This document shows, in pieces, positions 52,601-62,348 of a DNA stretch of 64,000 bases (its first letter is position 1; each line of letters opens with the position of its first letter). Under the pieces are notes generated by a model, which worked only from the letters and a program-made list of their open reading frames with translations, had not been told where the DNA came from and searched no databases. The stretch is from Burkholderia cepacia ATCC 25416 (GTDB lineage Bacteria; Pseudomonadota; Gammaproteobacteria; Burkholderiales; Burkholderiaceae): positions 248,001-312,000 of the forward strand of contig NZ_CP012983.1 in the NCBI RefSeq assembly GCF_001411495.1, given 5' to 3'. The position numbers were made by a program, and so were the translations under genes.

Positions 52601-53848
52601 ATGGCAGCAAACATGAAATCTCCGACGCTCGGCGGCCCGTCGGCCCCGCGCGTCGAGCAGGTCGGCGCATACGCGTGGAAAGCGCTGGCCGGATCGGCGA
52701 TCGGCTATGCGATGGACGGCTTCGACCTGCTGATCCTCGGCTTCATGCTGCCGGCGATCACGGCGGCGCTGCACCTGACACCCGGGCAGGGCGGCGCGCT
52801 CGTCACCTGGACGCTGATCGGCGCCGTCGCGGGCGGCATCCTGTTCGGTGCGCTGAGCGACCGCTACGGGCGCGTGCGCGTGCTGACCTGGACGATCCTG
52901 CTGTTCGCGGTCTTCACCGGGCTGTGTGCGTTCGCACAGGGCTTCCGGGATCTGCTCGTCTACCGCACCATCGCGGGCATCGGGCTGGGCGGTGAGTTCG
53001 GGATCGGCATGGCGCTCGCGGCGGAAGCGTGGCCGGCCAGCAAACGCGCGCGCGTATCGTGCTACGTCGCGCTCGGCTGGCAGGCCGGCGTGCTGCTGGC
53101 CGCCCTGCTGACGCCGTTCCTGCTGCTGCACATCGGCTGGCGCGGGATGTTCCTGGTCGGCGTGCTGCCCGCACTGCTCGCGTGGGCGATGCGCAACAAG
53201 CTGCACGAGCCGGAGGCGTTCGTGCAGCGCGCGGCGCAGCCGAAGGCCAACGCGTTCCGCCTGCTCGTCGCGGACGGCCGCACCGCGCGCACGAGCCTCG
53301 GCATCGTGATCCTGTGTTCGGTCCAGAACTTCGGCTACTACGGGATCATGATCTGGCTGCCGACCTTCCTGTCGAAACAGATGGGTTTCTCGCTGACGAA
53401 GTCGGGGGTGTGGACGGCGGTGACGGTCGTCGGGATGATGATCGGCGTCTGGGTGTTCGGGCAGCTGGCCGACCGCATCGGGCGCAAGCCGACGTTCCTG
53501 CTGTACCAGCTCGGCGCGGTGGCGACGGTCATCGCGTATGCGCGGCTGTCGGACCCGACGGCGATGCTGTGGGCCGGCGCGCTGATGGGCATGTTCGTCA
53601 ACGGGATGGTCGGTGGCTACGGGACGCTGATGTCGGAGGGTTATCCGACGGCCGCACGCGCAACCGCGCAGAACGTGCTGTGGAACATCGGCCGCGCGGT
53701 GGGCGGCTTCGGCCCGGTCGCGGTCGGCGCGCTTGCCGCGCACTATTCGTTCCAGACGGCCATCGCCATGCTCGCCGGCCTCTACGTGCTCGACATGGTC
53801 GCGACGCTGTTTCTGATTCCCGAGCTCAAGGGCGTCGAGCTCGAATGA
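52601..53848 (+). CDS. MFS transporter, aromatic acid:H+ symporter (AAHS)-like
   Basis: A 415-residue permease with twelve helices. The first helix GYAMDGFDLLILGFMLPAITAAL and the loop GALSDRYGRVRVL have the D-G-(F/Y)-D and DRxGR motifs of the AAHS/sialate-type branch. YRTIAGIGLGGEFGIGMALAAEA is typical for helix 4-5. It likely imports an aromatic or other carboxylic acid. The next gene overlaps its stop by four bases, indicating translational coupling. Confidence 0.9.
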   Translation: MAANMKSPTLGGPSAPRVEQVGAYAWKALAGSAIGYAMDGFDLLILGFMLPAITAALHLTPGQGGALVTWTLIGAVAGGILFGALSDRYGRVRVLTWTILLFAVFTGLCAFAQGFRDLLVYRTIAGIGLGGEFGIGMALAAEAWPASKRARVSCYVALGWQAGVLLAALLTPFLLLHIGWRGMFLVGVLPALLAWAMRNKLHEPEAFVQRAAQPKANAFRLLVADGRTARTSLGIVILCSVQNFGYYGIMIWLPTFLSKQMGFSLTKSGVWTAVTVVGMMIGVWVFGQLADRIGRKPTFLLYQLGAVATVIAYARLSDPTAMLWAGALMGMFVNGMVGGYGTLMSEGYPTAARATAQNVLWNIGRAVGGFGPVAVGALAAHYSFQTAIAMLAGLYVLDMVATLFLIPELKGVELE

Positions 53849-54444
53849 GCGCGGCGATCGCGCGCAATCCAACCCCTTCTCCGGAAACCACGATGCAGCA
53901 GAAGAACAGGACGATCGGCGTGATGGGCTCGGGCAAGGAGCCGTGGCTCGCGTTTTCGGAGCCGCTCGGCGCATGGCTCGCGCGGGCCGGTTTCAACCTG
54001 CTGACGGGCGGCGGGCAGGGCGTGATGCTGGCGGTCGCGCGGGCGTTCGCCGGCGTGCCCGGGCGCGCCGGGCGATCGATCGGCATCCTGCCGACGCAGG
54101 CCGATCCGCTCGCGGGCTTCGTGCCGCTCGACGGCTATCCGCATCCGTTCGTCGACATCCCGATCCTCACGCCGCTGCCGCGCCGCGAGCCGGACGCCGA
54201 GCCGCACACGATCAACCGCAACTACGTGAACGTGCTGAGCAGCGACCTGATCGTCGCGCTGCCGGGCGGGCACGGCACGGCCGAGGAGATCGCGCTCGCG
54301 CGGCGCTGGCGCAAGCCGCTCGTCTGCTTCGGGCCGGAGGGGGCGTTTCGCGTGCTCGCGGCGGGCGCCACGTGCACGTCGTCGCTCGACGACGTGATCC
54401 GGTTCGTGGAAGACGCGTTTTCGGCGGAGCAGGTGTCGCGATAG
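53845..54444 (+). CDS. LOG/TIGR00725-like Rossmann nucleotide-binding protein
   Basis: A 199-residue protein of the SLOG/LOG superfamily. IGVMGSGKE is the nucleotide-binding loop, AGFNLLTGGGQGVM the second Gly-rich motif, and ALPGGHGTAEEIALA carries the PGGxGT-x-x-E motif. LOG-family enzymes hydrolyse nucleoside monophosphates or bind small nucleotides. The ATG overlaps the MFS stop (ATGA). A start 16 codons further in (53893) fits the family better, so the N-terminus is uncertain. Confidence 0.82.
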   Translation: MSAAIARNPTPSPETTMQQKNRTIGVMGSGKEPWLAFSEPLGAWLARAGFNLLTGGGQGVMLAVARAFAGVPGRAGRSIGILPTQADPLAGFVPLDGYPHPFVDIPILTPLPRREPDAEPHTINRNYVNVLSSDLIVALPGGHGTAEEIALARRWRKPLVCFGPEGAFRVLAAGATCTSSLDDVIRFVEDAFSAEQVSR

Positions 54445-54655
54445 CGCATCGAACGGCGTCGAGCGCATTCGTCTCGACGTCCGCTCGGCGCGGCCGGTTC
54501 CTGCTGTCGCCGGCCATGCGGCAGGTCGCGCGACGTCGCGTATGGGTCGAACGTCTGCCGCAACGACGCGAGCACGTGCGCGTCGGCGCCGTATGCGCCT
54601 CCGTCCGGACGGCCGCAGGTGCGGCACCGGATCGGGTCGCGTCGCGCGACGACGC

Positions 54656-55765
54656 TCATCGCCCCGTCTTCAACTGCGCCCACAGCCGGTTCTGCAGCCG
54701 GCGAATCTCGGGCGGCATCGGCTTGAGCAGCGTCATCCTGCTCAGCACCTCGTCGGCCGGATACACCGACGGGTCGCGTGCGATCGCGGGCTTCACATAC
54801 TGGCGCGCGGCCTTGTTCGCGGTCGGATAGAACACCGCGTTGGTGATGCCGGCGTTGACCTTCGGATCCTGCAGGTAGTTGATCCACTTCAGCGCGGCGT
54901 CGCGGTTCGGCGCATCCTTCGGGATCACCATCATGTCGAACCACAGCAGCCCGCCTTCCTTCGGGTTCGCGAAGCGGATCTCGTACGGGCGCTTCGCTTC
55001 GGCGGCGCGGCGGTGCGCAATGCCGACGTCGCCCGAATAGCCGAACGACACGCACAGGTCGTTGTTCGCGAGATCGTTGATGTAGCCCGACGAGTTGAAC
55101 TGCGTGATGTACGGGCGTACCTTCTTCAGCACCTCGTACGCCGCGCGGTAGTCGGCCGGGTTCGTGCTGTTCGGGTCCTTGCCCATGTATTGCAGCGTGG
55201 CCGCGAACACGTCGACCGCCTGGTCGAGGAACGATACGCCGCAGCTCTTGAGCTTCGCCATATTGGCCGGATCGAACACCAGCGCCCAGCTGTCGACCGG
55301 CGCCTTGTCGCCGAGCGCCTTCTTCACCGCCTGCACGTTGTAGCCGATGCCGTCGGTGCCGTAGGCCCATGGCACGCCGTACTGGTTGCCCGGATCGGCG
55401 TCGGCGACCATCTTCATCAGCAGCGGATCGAGGTTCGACAGGTTCGGCAGCTTCGACTTGTCGAGCGGCTGGTAGACGCTCGCCTGAATCTGCTTGGCCA
55501 TGTAGTTCGACGTCGGCACGACGATGTCGTAGCCGGAATTCCCCGACATCAGTTTCGCCTGCAGCGTGTCGTCGCTGTCGTAGTTGTCGTAGCGGACGTG
55601 GAGGCCCGTCTGCTTCTGGAAGTTCGGGACCGTGTCCGGGGCGATGTAGTCGGACCAGTTGTAGATGTTCAGTTCACCGGCCGCGTGGGCGGTCGTGCCG
55701 GCGGACGCGGCGGCCGACAGGGAGGCGGCGGTTGCAATGCTGCGGGCAAGCGTGCGGATTCGCAT
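54656..55765 (-). CDS. Polyamine ABC transporter substrate-binding protein (PotF/SpuD type)
   Basis: A 369-residue periplasmic binding protein. A signal peptide ends near AHA-AGELNIYNWSDYIAPDT; that opening (LNIYNWSDYI) is diagnostic for putrescine/spermidine binders. GYDIVVPTSNYMAKQI and VPWAYGTDGIGYN are further conserved parts. I chose the inner ATG with GGAAG upstream; one five codons earlier is possible. No transporter subunits are adjacent. An amine permease and aminotransferase lie 7 kb downstream, so polyamine use may be a local theme. Confidence 0.9.
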   Translation of the reverse strand: MRIRTLARSIATAASLSAAASAGTTAHAAGELNIYNWSDYIAPDTVPNFQKQTGLHVRYDNYDSDDTLQAKLMSGNSGYDIVVPTSNYMAKQIQASVYQPLDKSKLPNLSNLDPLLMKMVADADPGNQYGVPWAYGTDGIGYNVQAVKKALGDKAPVDSWALVFDPANMAKLKSCGVSFLDQAVDVFAATLQYMGKDPNSTNPADYRAAYEVLKKVRPYITQFNSSGYINDLANNDLCVSFGYSGDVGIAHRRAAEAKRPYEIRFANPKEGGLLWFDMMVIPKDAPNRDAALKWINYLQDPKVNAGITNAVFYPTANKAARQYVKPAIARDPSVYPADEVLSRMTLLKPMPPEIRRLQNRLWAQLKTGR

Positions 55766-56571
55766 GACGAAGTCTTCCATTTTCAGGGCGCGTGTCGATC
55801 CGCGATGCGCGGGCCGGTGCGCGACGGTTCATCGGATGAAGCGGGCGTGCGCGAGCACCGCTCGCGGTGAGCGAGCGTGGTGCGCGACGATCAGGAATCC
55901 GTTCGATTGCGGGCCGGCTCGCACGGAAACGAAGCGCGAGCGGATTCCGTCACCGGTCGGGCGACACGGCGGGCAGGTCGAACGGATACAGGAAAAGGGG
56001 TGAAGCGCTAAGGCAGCAGCGAGGCCACGTCGTCGGTATGGATCGCGACGTACGCACGCGCGGCGACGGCGTTGTGGCGGCGAACGGAGCGGCAGGACAG
56101 GATGGTGTAGATCGACAGATGCAGGCGAGGACTTTGCCAGCCGTCACGGTCGTCGGTGGACGCGATCGCGGCGCGCAGGTTTCGCGCATCGCCTCGTCTC
56201 CACCGCACCAGCGGGCCACGGAATCTCACGTTTACTCTCGACCGGGTTGTTGAAAGTATTGAACACCTGACGATTCGCCAGCGACTGCCATTTCAGGCCG
56301 CGGTCATCGAATTTGCCGCGATGCGTCATCGGTTTCGAGACGGGAACTGAAAGCTTGGCGGACCGCTGGATCGCCGAAAACATGACGCTTCCGTGAATCA
56401 TCAGGGAAATCGCTGTAAGGATGTCTCGGGATTTTCCCTAGTGATTCGCAGGCCGATGCAGGCGTTCGGCGTGATCGCGATAACGGATGAACCGCGCACG
56501 CGACGCGGCTCGAGCGGTCATGACGCGCGTCAAGTGATGAGAATATTCGACGGCATGCAGCCCATCGACCT
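55766..56571. other. Gene-free stretch between the polyamine binder and the MarR-GNAT gene
   Basis: About 800 bp. Frames of 60-110 codons on both strands have no ribosome binding sites and no domain I recognise. The region after 56220 is less GC-rich than its surroundings and may be the remnant of a lost gene. No tRNA, repeat or transposase piece could be supported. Confidence 0.5.
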
Positions 56572-57552
56572 TCAGCCGCCGGATGGCCCGGGCCGGCTGA
56601 AGCGCTGCTCGACCACCTCCGTGCCCCATTGCGTGCCCGCGGATTCGCTCGTCAGCGTGAAGCCGAACGACTCGTACAGGTGGCGTGCCGAATCGAGGCC
56701 CTTGAACGTCCACAGGTAGGTTTCGCGAAACCGCTGCGCGTCGACGAAGCGCATCGCTTCCGTCATCAGGCGGCGCCCGATGCCGGAGCCGCGCAACGCA
56801 TCGTTCACGATGAACCATCGCAGGTGCGCGACGCCCGTTGCCGGGTCGCCGTCGATCGCGAGCGACGCGAGCGTCCGTCCGTCTTCCTGGCACAGCCAGA
56901 GCGCCTTGCCGTCGGCCGGCAGCGCACCGGCGAACTCGGCCAGCTCGGTCGCCACCCGCTTTTCGAAAAAGGCGCCGAATCCCCAGTGTTCCGAATAGAA
57001 GCGCGCGTGAAGGCTCGCGATATCGCCGATGCAGCCCGGCTGGTAGCCTTCGCGGATCGATGGCGCATCGGGTGTCGCGGCGCTTGCCCTGGCGGCGTTG
57101 TCCTGCGCGAGCGCATCGGCATACAGCGCGAGCGAGCGCAGCAGCGCCTGTTGATCCGCCGGCACCATGCGGCGCAACGCATTCGACACCTGATCCGTCG
57201 CGAACGCGTCGATTCTTTTCTGGAGCTTCTTGCCGTCGGCGGTCAGGTACAGCTCGGTCGCGCGCGCATCGTCGCTCGACACGCGCCGTTCGACGATGCC
57301 GGCCGCCTCGAGCCGCGCGAGTTGCCGGCTCGTGTTCGATTTGTCCAGCCGCAGGATGTTGCCCAGATCGCGGGCGTTGATGCCGGGCGCCATCCCGATC
57401 TCGAGGATCGCGTGAACCGCCGAAGGCGCCCAGTCGCTGTCGGCCAGCGTCGCGCGCATGAAACCGAGCTCGCGAACCAGTTTGCGGGAGAAGTCGCGAA
57501 GCTCGAGGATGGTTGCTTCGCGAGGCTTGGCGGGAGCGTCGATGAGGTCCAT
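56572..57552 (-). CDS. MarR-type helix-turn-helix fused to GNAT acetyltransferase
   Basis: A 326-residue fusion. Residues about 20-150 are a MarR winged helix-turn-helix: GINARDLGNILRLDKSNTSRQLARLEAAGIVERR is split here into the recognition helix (DKSNTSRQLARLE) and the wing (RRVSSDDARATELYLT). The C-terminal half (about 165-320) is a GNAT domain with ALRGSGIGRRLMTEAM as the acetyl-CoA-binding loop and SARHLYESFGF as the closing motif. Such fusions link ligand sensing and acetylation. Two matching palindromes lie just upstream. The chosen start gives MDLIDAPAK; a start 11 codons upstream would lie within the palindromes. Confidence 0.87.
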   Translation of the reverse strand: MDLIDAPAKPREATILELRDFSRKLVRELGFMRATLADSDWAPSAVHAILEIGMAPGINARDLGNILRLDKSNTSRQLARLEAAGIVERRVSSDDARATELYLTADGKKLQKRIDAFATDQVSNALRRMVPADQQALLRSLALYADALAQDNAARASAATPDAPSIREGYQPGCIGDIASLHARFYSEHWGFGAFFEKRVATELAEFAGALPADGKALWLCQEDGRTLASLAIDGDPATGVAHLRWFIVNDALRGSGIGRRLMTEAMRFVDAQRFRETYLWTFKGLDSARHLYESFGFTLTSESAGTQWGTEVVEQRFSRPGPSGG

Positions 57553-57567
57553 GGTCAGTCCGGAACG

Positions 57568-57606
57568 GTTGCGGATCGCAATCAATAATAGTTGCGGGTC
57601 GCAACT
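57568..57606. promoter_or_regulatory. Two matching MarR-type operators
   Basis: GTTGCG and CGCAAT with 3-bp spacer (57568-57582), and AGTTGCG and CGCAACT with 3-bp spacer (57590-57606). Centres are 23 bp apart. Both lie within 55 bp before the MarR-GNAT start, so the protein very likely represses itself. Confidence 0.7.
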
Positions 57607-57828
57607 TGATCAAGGCGGATTTTCATCGGGACGCGTCGTGCCGAGCGGTGCTTGCGGGGCCGGCGTCGGCGCGGATCACGGGGACGGATGGGCGGGCGGT
57701 GAGTGGTATTGGCGCGGATGGCGGAGTGCCGGGCACCGGACGCATACTCGGTGCATCCGGACGCCCCGCCATGCGAGCGCGGATGTCGGCCGGTCATCGA
57801 TCCGCGGCGGCGGACAACGGAGCCCACC

Positions 57829-58203
57829 ATGAACAATCTGAAGCCGATGACGATTGCGTTGCTTGCCGGGTGCGGGATCGGTGCCGGTACCGTTCACGCG
57901 GCCGGCAGCATGGATGCGCCGCCCTGCAGCGCGGCGCATGCGGCGGATCAGGGCGGGATCGCCGCGATGCCGGGCACGTCGGTGCGCAGCTTTTCGACCG
58001 CCGGTTGCTCGGGCGCGGTGCTGCAAGGCGACCGGGCCACCGCGACGGTCAACGGCGACCGGATCGAGCTGCGGGACGGCATCGTCTACGTGAACGGCCG
58101 TTCGTACGGCGCCGTCACACCGGCGCAGACGGTCGAATACGAAGCCGCGCACGACCGGCGTACGTTGAAGGTCGACGGGAAACCCCGCACGCCGGTGCGC
58201 TGA
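57829..58203 (+). CDS. Small exported protein
   Basis: A 124-residue predicted periplasmic protein. The signal peptide ends near VHA-AGSMDAPPC. The mature part contains two cysteines (APPCSAAHAAD and STAGCSGAVLQG) that could pair, then beta-rich sequence (ATATVNGDRIELRDGIVYVNG). ACGGAG is well placed before the ATG. No family recognised. It reads towards the fusion gene, which is convergent. Confidence 0.7.
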   Translation: MNNLKPMTIALLAGCGIGAGTVHAAGSMDAPPCSAAHAADQGGIAAMPGTSVRSFSTAGCSGAVLQGDRATATVNGDRIELRDGIVYVNGRSYGAVTPAQTVEYEAAHDRRTLKVDGKPRTPVR

Positions 58204-58237
58204 GTCCGCGCCCGGGCCCGCGGCAACCGCGTCGCGC

Positions 58238-60673
58238 CTAGTCGACCAGCGTCAGCCGGCCGTCGCTGAGTTGCACCTCGCGCCCGATCCACGCCGCGTC
58301 GACGCGCGGCAGCACGGCCGACGGCTTGCGCAGTTCGCGCAGCAGCGTCGCGCCGTGCGACAGCCGGCCGCCCATGCGCGCGATCACCGCGCGTGCGGCC
58401 TGGTACTGCGCGTGCCGGCCCGGGTCGAGCGTGTCTTCGAGCAGGATGTCGCGGCCGAGCACGCCTTGCGTGTGGCCCGGATAGATCATGAAGCCGGCCG
58501 CCTCGTCGGTGCCTTCGCTGCCGTCCTGCCAGAAGCTGCCGTTGCGTTCGCGGCGATCGGGATAGGGCGCGAACCATGCGTCGCGGTCGGCGGCCGGCAT
58601 CGCGTGATGCAGGCGGAAGAACACGCGCATCAGGTTGTCGCGATACCACTCGCGCACCTGCAGATACCAGCCGCGCATGCCGGGCGCGCCGAGCGCGTGG
58701 AGCACGCGGACGGGCAGCGGCCAGTCGGGAAACGCCTGCAACGGCAGATCGGCGGGCGCGGGCCGTGCGGTGCCCGGATCGGTTTCCCACGGCAGGCGAT
58801 GCGGGCTGTTCTCGAGCCGGCCATACGCGGTCGGCGGACGGCCCCAGAGCGCGCCGCCGCTGCTGGCCAGCGATGACGCGATGCACAGGTTGCCCTGCAC
58901 GACGAACACGTAGAAGCGCGTGAACCAGTCGGCCAGCTGCCGGCCGTCGGCGCGTTGCTCGACGAGCGTCGCGAGTTCCCGGTCGAAGCGCTGCAGGCCG
59001 CGTTCGAGCGTCGGCAGATGCCCGCGTGCGGCGCGCAGCATGCGCCAGAACACCGGCAGCGAACGCAGCAGCCGCAGCGGGCGCCAGCGCAGCGGCGGGG
59101 TCGCGCCGCCGATCTCGCCGCTGTAGTTGCCGGCCGATACGCCCCAGTCGGCGAGACGGGCGAGGAACAGGTCGTTGTTGATGTACGACGCGCCGCCATA
59201 GAGCGCGGTGAATGGTTCGTTATCCTGCAATACGCGCGCATCCCAGCGCGCCATGATGGCCGGGATGCTGCCGGCCGCGCGCCGTTGGGCGTACTCGACC
59301 AGCCGGCTGGGCTGCGGCGGCAGGATCTCGGCGATGTTCGCGGCGGTCAGGTGCCGGTGCCAGCCGTAGCTGCTGATCGGGCGGTATTGCAGCAGCCACA
59401 GCTGCGTGCCGTCCCACGCCCATTCGACATCGCCCGGCACGTAGTGGAACGCGCGCAGCACGCGTTGCAGGAAGGTCCACAGTTGCGTCGCGTCCAGGCC
59501 ATGCGCGCCCGGGAACGTGCCGCGTTGCCAGGGCTCGCCGAGCCGCGACAGGATCGCGCGTTGCGGGCTCGCCTGGCCGTCGGCGAGCGATTCGAGGTGG
59601 CCTTCCACCCATTCGACTTCGACCGCGAGATGCCGCACGAACGCGATGCCCGACAGCACGGGCGTGATGAAGCGCTGTACGACCGTTTCCTCGAGGCCGC
59701 CGTCGAGCAGCTCGGCCGCGCGCGCGGCGGCCTGCGAGGCCGGTACGCGCAGGAACGTGGTGTGCAGGCCCGCGTTGGCCGCATCGGCCTGGTCTTCGCC
59801 ATGGCTCGACGAGCGGATCGCCCACTCGGCGTCGGGCTGGCTCGCGAGAAAGCCGGGCAGGCGCGGATCGTCGGCGCGGGTCAGCGACAGCGCGGGCGGC
59901 ACGGGCAGGCCGGCCATCGTCGCCAGCGCCAGGCGCCCGCCCTTGGTGTGCGCGACGAAGCCGGCGTCGCCCGCTTCGAGCCACTGCGCGAACGCAGCCG
60001 GTGCGTCGATCCACGGATAGTGTCCCCAGCCGGCCTGCAGCGTGACGGTGAGCTCGGCGCGCGCGAGGATGGCCGACCATGCGGCGGCCTGGCGCACGCC
60101 GAGCACGGCGTCCTGGTCGCCCCACACGAGTTCGATGCGATCGGTGACCCACTCGAGCAGCGGCAGCGCGGTATCCGCGCGCACGAGATCCCAGTGCGGC
60201 AGGAACGCGCGGCAGCGCGCGTAGCCGGCGCCCATGCGGCGGTACTGCGCGCGTGTCCAGGTCAGGTTCGAGAACTTGCGGGCGAACAGCGCCGGGTAGT
60301 GCGCGAGCAGCCAGTGAATGGTTTTGCGCAGCGGCTTCGGCGCCATCAGTTTCGGCAGGCGCCGTTCCCACAGAAATGCACCGACGGGCGCGAGCAGCAC
60401 GCTGCGGCCGAAGTGGCCGGGGCGCCGTTGCAACGCATGCAGCACCAGCAGCGCATTCACGCCGACCGCCATGATCGCGTGGCCCGGTTCGGTCGCGTCC
60501 AGCAGCGCTTGCGCATACGCGGCGAGATCTTCGCAGGGCGGCGCGGGATTGTCGCCGAAGCCCGGCAGTTCCAGCGGTACGGGCCGGTAACGGCGGAAGT
60601 GGGGCAGCGTGTCGTCCCACCAGTCGGCCGCGCTGCCGTTGCCGGCGAGGAGGTACAGGATCGGTTTGCTCAT
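58238..60673 (-). CDS. Fusion of alpha/beta hydrolase with PEP-synthase/rifampin-phosphotransferase-like domains
   Basis: An 811-residue protein. Residues 1-235 have an alpha/beta hydrolase fold: LLAGNGSAADWWDD, GDQD (Asp188) and GWGHYPW (His218). However, the usual nucleophile motif GxSxG reads GVNAL (71-75), with Asn instead of Ser. Residues about 244-432 match the ATP-binding domain of PEP synthase: KGGRLALATMAGLPVPPAL, WAIRSSSHGED, VQRFITPVLSGIAFVR, and VEWAWDGTQLWLLQYRPI. A central region of about 300 residues follows. The C-terminus (768-811) is the swinging phosphohistidine domain, GGRLSHGAT with His773. Order and size recall rifampin phosphotransferase. No ribosome binding site is clear at the start. 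Confidence 0.85.
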   Translation of the reverse strand: MSKPILYLLAGNGSAADWWDDTLPHFRRYRPVPLELPGFGDNPAPPCEDLAAYAQALLDATEPGHAIMAVGVNALLVLHALQRRPGHFGRSVLLAPVGAFLWERRLPKLMAPKPLRKTIHWLLAHYPALFARKFSNLTWTRAQYRRMGAGYARCRAFLPHWDLVRADTALPLLEWVTDRIELVWGDQDAVLGVRQAAAWSAILARAELTVTLQAGWGHYPWIDAPAAFAQWLEAGDAGFVAHTKGGRLALATMAGLPVPPALSLTRADDPRLPGFLASQPDAEWAIRSSSHGEDQADAANAGLHTTFLRVPASQAAARAAELLDGGLEETVVQRFITPVLSGIAFVRHLAVEVEWVEGHLESLADGQASPQRAILSRLGEPWQRGTFPGAHGLDATQLWTFLQRVLRAFHYVPGDVEWAWDGTQLWLLQYRPISSYGWHRHLTAANIAEILPPQPSRLVEYAQRRAAGSIPAIMARWDARVLQDNEPFTALYGGASYINNDLFLARLADWGVSAGNYSGEIGGATPPLRWRPLRLLRSLPVFWRMLRAARGHLPTLERGLQRFDRELATLVEQRADGRQLADWFTRFYVFVVQGNLCIASSLASSGGALWGRPPTAYGRLENSPHRLPWETDPGTARPAPADLPLQAFPDWPLPVRVLHALGAPGMRGWYLQVREWYRDNLMRVFFRLHHAMPAADRDAWFAPYPDRRERNGSFWQDGSEGTDEAAGFMIYPGHTQGVLGRDILLEDTLDPGRHAQYQAARAVIARMGGRLSHGATLLRELRKPSAVLPRVDAAWIGREVQLSDGRLTLVD

Positions 60674-61002
60674 GGAGGCTTCGTCGGCGGTCGATCGTCG
60701 CGGTGGCGCGCGCCCGGTTGGGGCGGCGCGGCCCGCGGATGCCGCTGCGCATGTTCGTGTCGTCTTGTTCGCGTTGCGCCGGTGCGAGTGGAATGGAAGC
60801 GTGGCCCCGCTCGGCTTGATGGTTGCGCGCATTCTACTTGAGTCGACCCGGACGATAACCGCCATCTCGAACGCGACTTCATGCAGACGCAGGTGATGCA
60901 TGACGTGTGCGGGAATGGCCGATGCCGTCAATGAATCCGGCTCGTGGCCGGTCGGCGCGAAGGCTTGTGCGGCGGGCCTTTCAACCGGGCGTCCATGGCG
61001 CG
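60674..61002. other. Upstream region of the fusion gene
   Basis: About 330 bp between the fusion gene start and the 3' end of the AraC gene, both on the minus strand. The fusion frame stays open through all of it, but the encoded sequence is Arg/Ala-rich and not conserved-looking. A -10-like TAGAAT reads on the minus strand near 60830-60836. No other gene seen. Confidence 0.45.
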
Positions 61003-62097
61003 TTACGCGTCGGATTCGGCGCCGGCGCGCGGCGGGTGCCCGGTCCAGCGTCGATACGCATGGCGGAAGCTGCGCGGCTCGCTGTAGCCGAGACGTTCCG
61101 CAATGGCCGCGACCGTCAGCTCCGGATCGTCGAGCATCCGCACCGCCTCGTCGCGGCGCACGTCGTCGAGCAGCGACTGGAACGTGAGGCCGTCCTTGTC
61201 GAGCCGACGGCGCAGCGTGCGCTCCGTCAGGTGCAGCGCGTTCGCGAGCGACGTTATCGACTTGAAACGCGTGAGGTCGCGCGCCATCAGCTCCTTCGCG
61301 CGATCGGCGAAACGCGTGCCGACCGACGCGGCCCACTGCCGTTCGAGCGCCTCGCACTGGCCGTGCAGCGCATTGAAGCTGACTTCGTTCGCGAGCAGCG
61401 GCATCTCGGTGCCGTTCACGGACGTGAACACGAGCCGGTTGTCACCGGCATTGAACGCGACCCTGCAGCCGAAGTGGCGCGTGTAGTCGGCCGCGTTGCG
61501 TGGCGTGCGGCGCGCGAGCTGTACCTGCGCGGGCCAGACCGGCTTGCCGACGAGGTCGGACACGATCAGGCGCAGGCTCGACAGGCACATGTCGATCTGG
61601 AACACCTCGAGATCGGGCTCGCCGTTGTAGCGGCTGATGGTCACGCTCATGCCGTCCGCATGCGCATCGATACGCACGTCGAAATACAGGCCCATGAACA
61701 GCGGAAACTGGCTCATGCACCGGAATGCCTGCATGACGGAACCGCTGATCAGCATCGCGTAGCCGGCGAGGCCGAGTGTCGATACGTGCAGCCGCGCGCC
61801 GATCGACAGCCCGATCGACGGCACGCCGCTGCGCTGCAGCAGGTTGCGGAAGCAGCGCTGCTCCTGGCCGCGATTCACGTGCAGGTTCGGCGACGCGACT
61901 TCGTCCGCGCCGAGCCCCGTGCCTTCGAGCAGCGCGGCACCGTCGATGTGCCGCACGCGGCACTCGTCCAGCGCGACCGCGATCGCGTGGACGGTGGCGG
62001 GAATGTCCTCCTGGCGTCCGGCCGGGCGCGCGAGGCCGAGCGACGAACGCAGGCTGCGCTCGGCCCGGCTCTGGTTTCGATGAGAGCGGGTGTCCAT
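61003..62097 (-). CDS. AraC family transcriptional regulator (OruR-like)
   Basis: A 364-residue regulator. The N-terminal 240 residues are an arabinose-binding-like ligand domain of the type in OruR and VirS relatives (GLSIGARLHVSTLGLAGYAM). The C-terminal AraC domain contains SLANALHLTERTLRRRLDKD and PELTVAAIAERLGYSEPRSF as the two helix-turn-helix units. It is divergent from an amine permease and class III aminotransferase, which it most likely activates when the amine or its product is present. Confidence 0.9.
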   Translation of the reverse strand: MDTRSHRNQSRAERSLRSSLGLARPAGRQEDIPATVHAIAVALDECRVRHIDGAALLEGTGLGADEVASPNLHVNRGQEQRCFRNLLQRSGVPSIGLSIGARLHVSTLGLAGYAMLISGSVMQAFRCMSQFPLFMGLYFDVRIDAHADGMSVTISRYNGEPDLEVFQIDMCLSSLRLIVSDLVGKPVWPAQVQLARRTPRNAADYTRHFGCRVAFNAGDNRLVFTSVNGTEMPLLANEVSFNALHGQCEALERQWAASVGTRFADRAKELMARDLTRFKSITSLANALHLTERTLRRRLDKDGLTFQSLLDDVRRDEAVRMLDDPELTVAAIAERLGYSEPRSFRHAYRRWTGHPPRAGAESDA

Positions 62098-62348
62098 GGT
62101 GCTGACGGGGCGACTGGGTCGCGTAGAACATAGCCGGAATGTCCGCAAAACGCCAGTGCGGCACAGCACCATGCATGACACGCCGGCGCGATACGCGGCC
62201 GGGTGTCCGGAAATATCCCCCGATTACGTCCGCATTTCTCATTCGTGGCGGAATTTTTGGCGCACCACACTTTCTTCCAGTCGTGCGCCGCCGGCCGTGC
62301 CGGGCGCACGAGTGTTGAAGCCGTGAACGCCACCTACGTGAGGACAGC

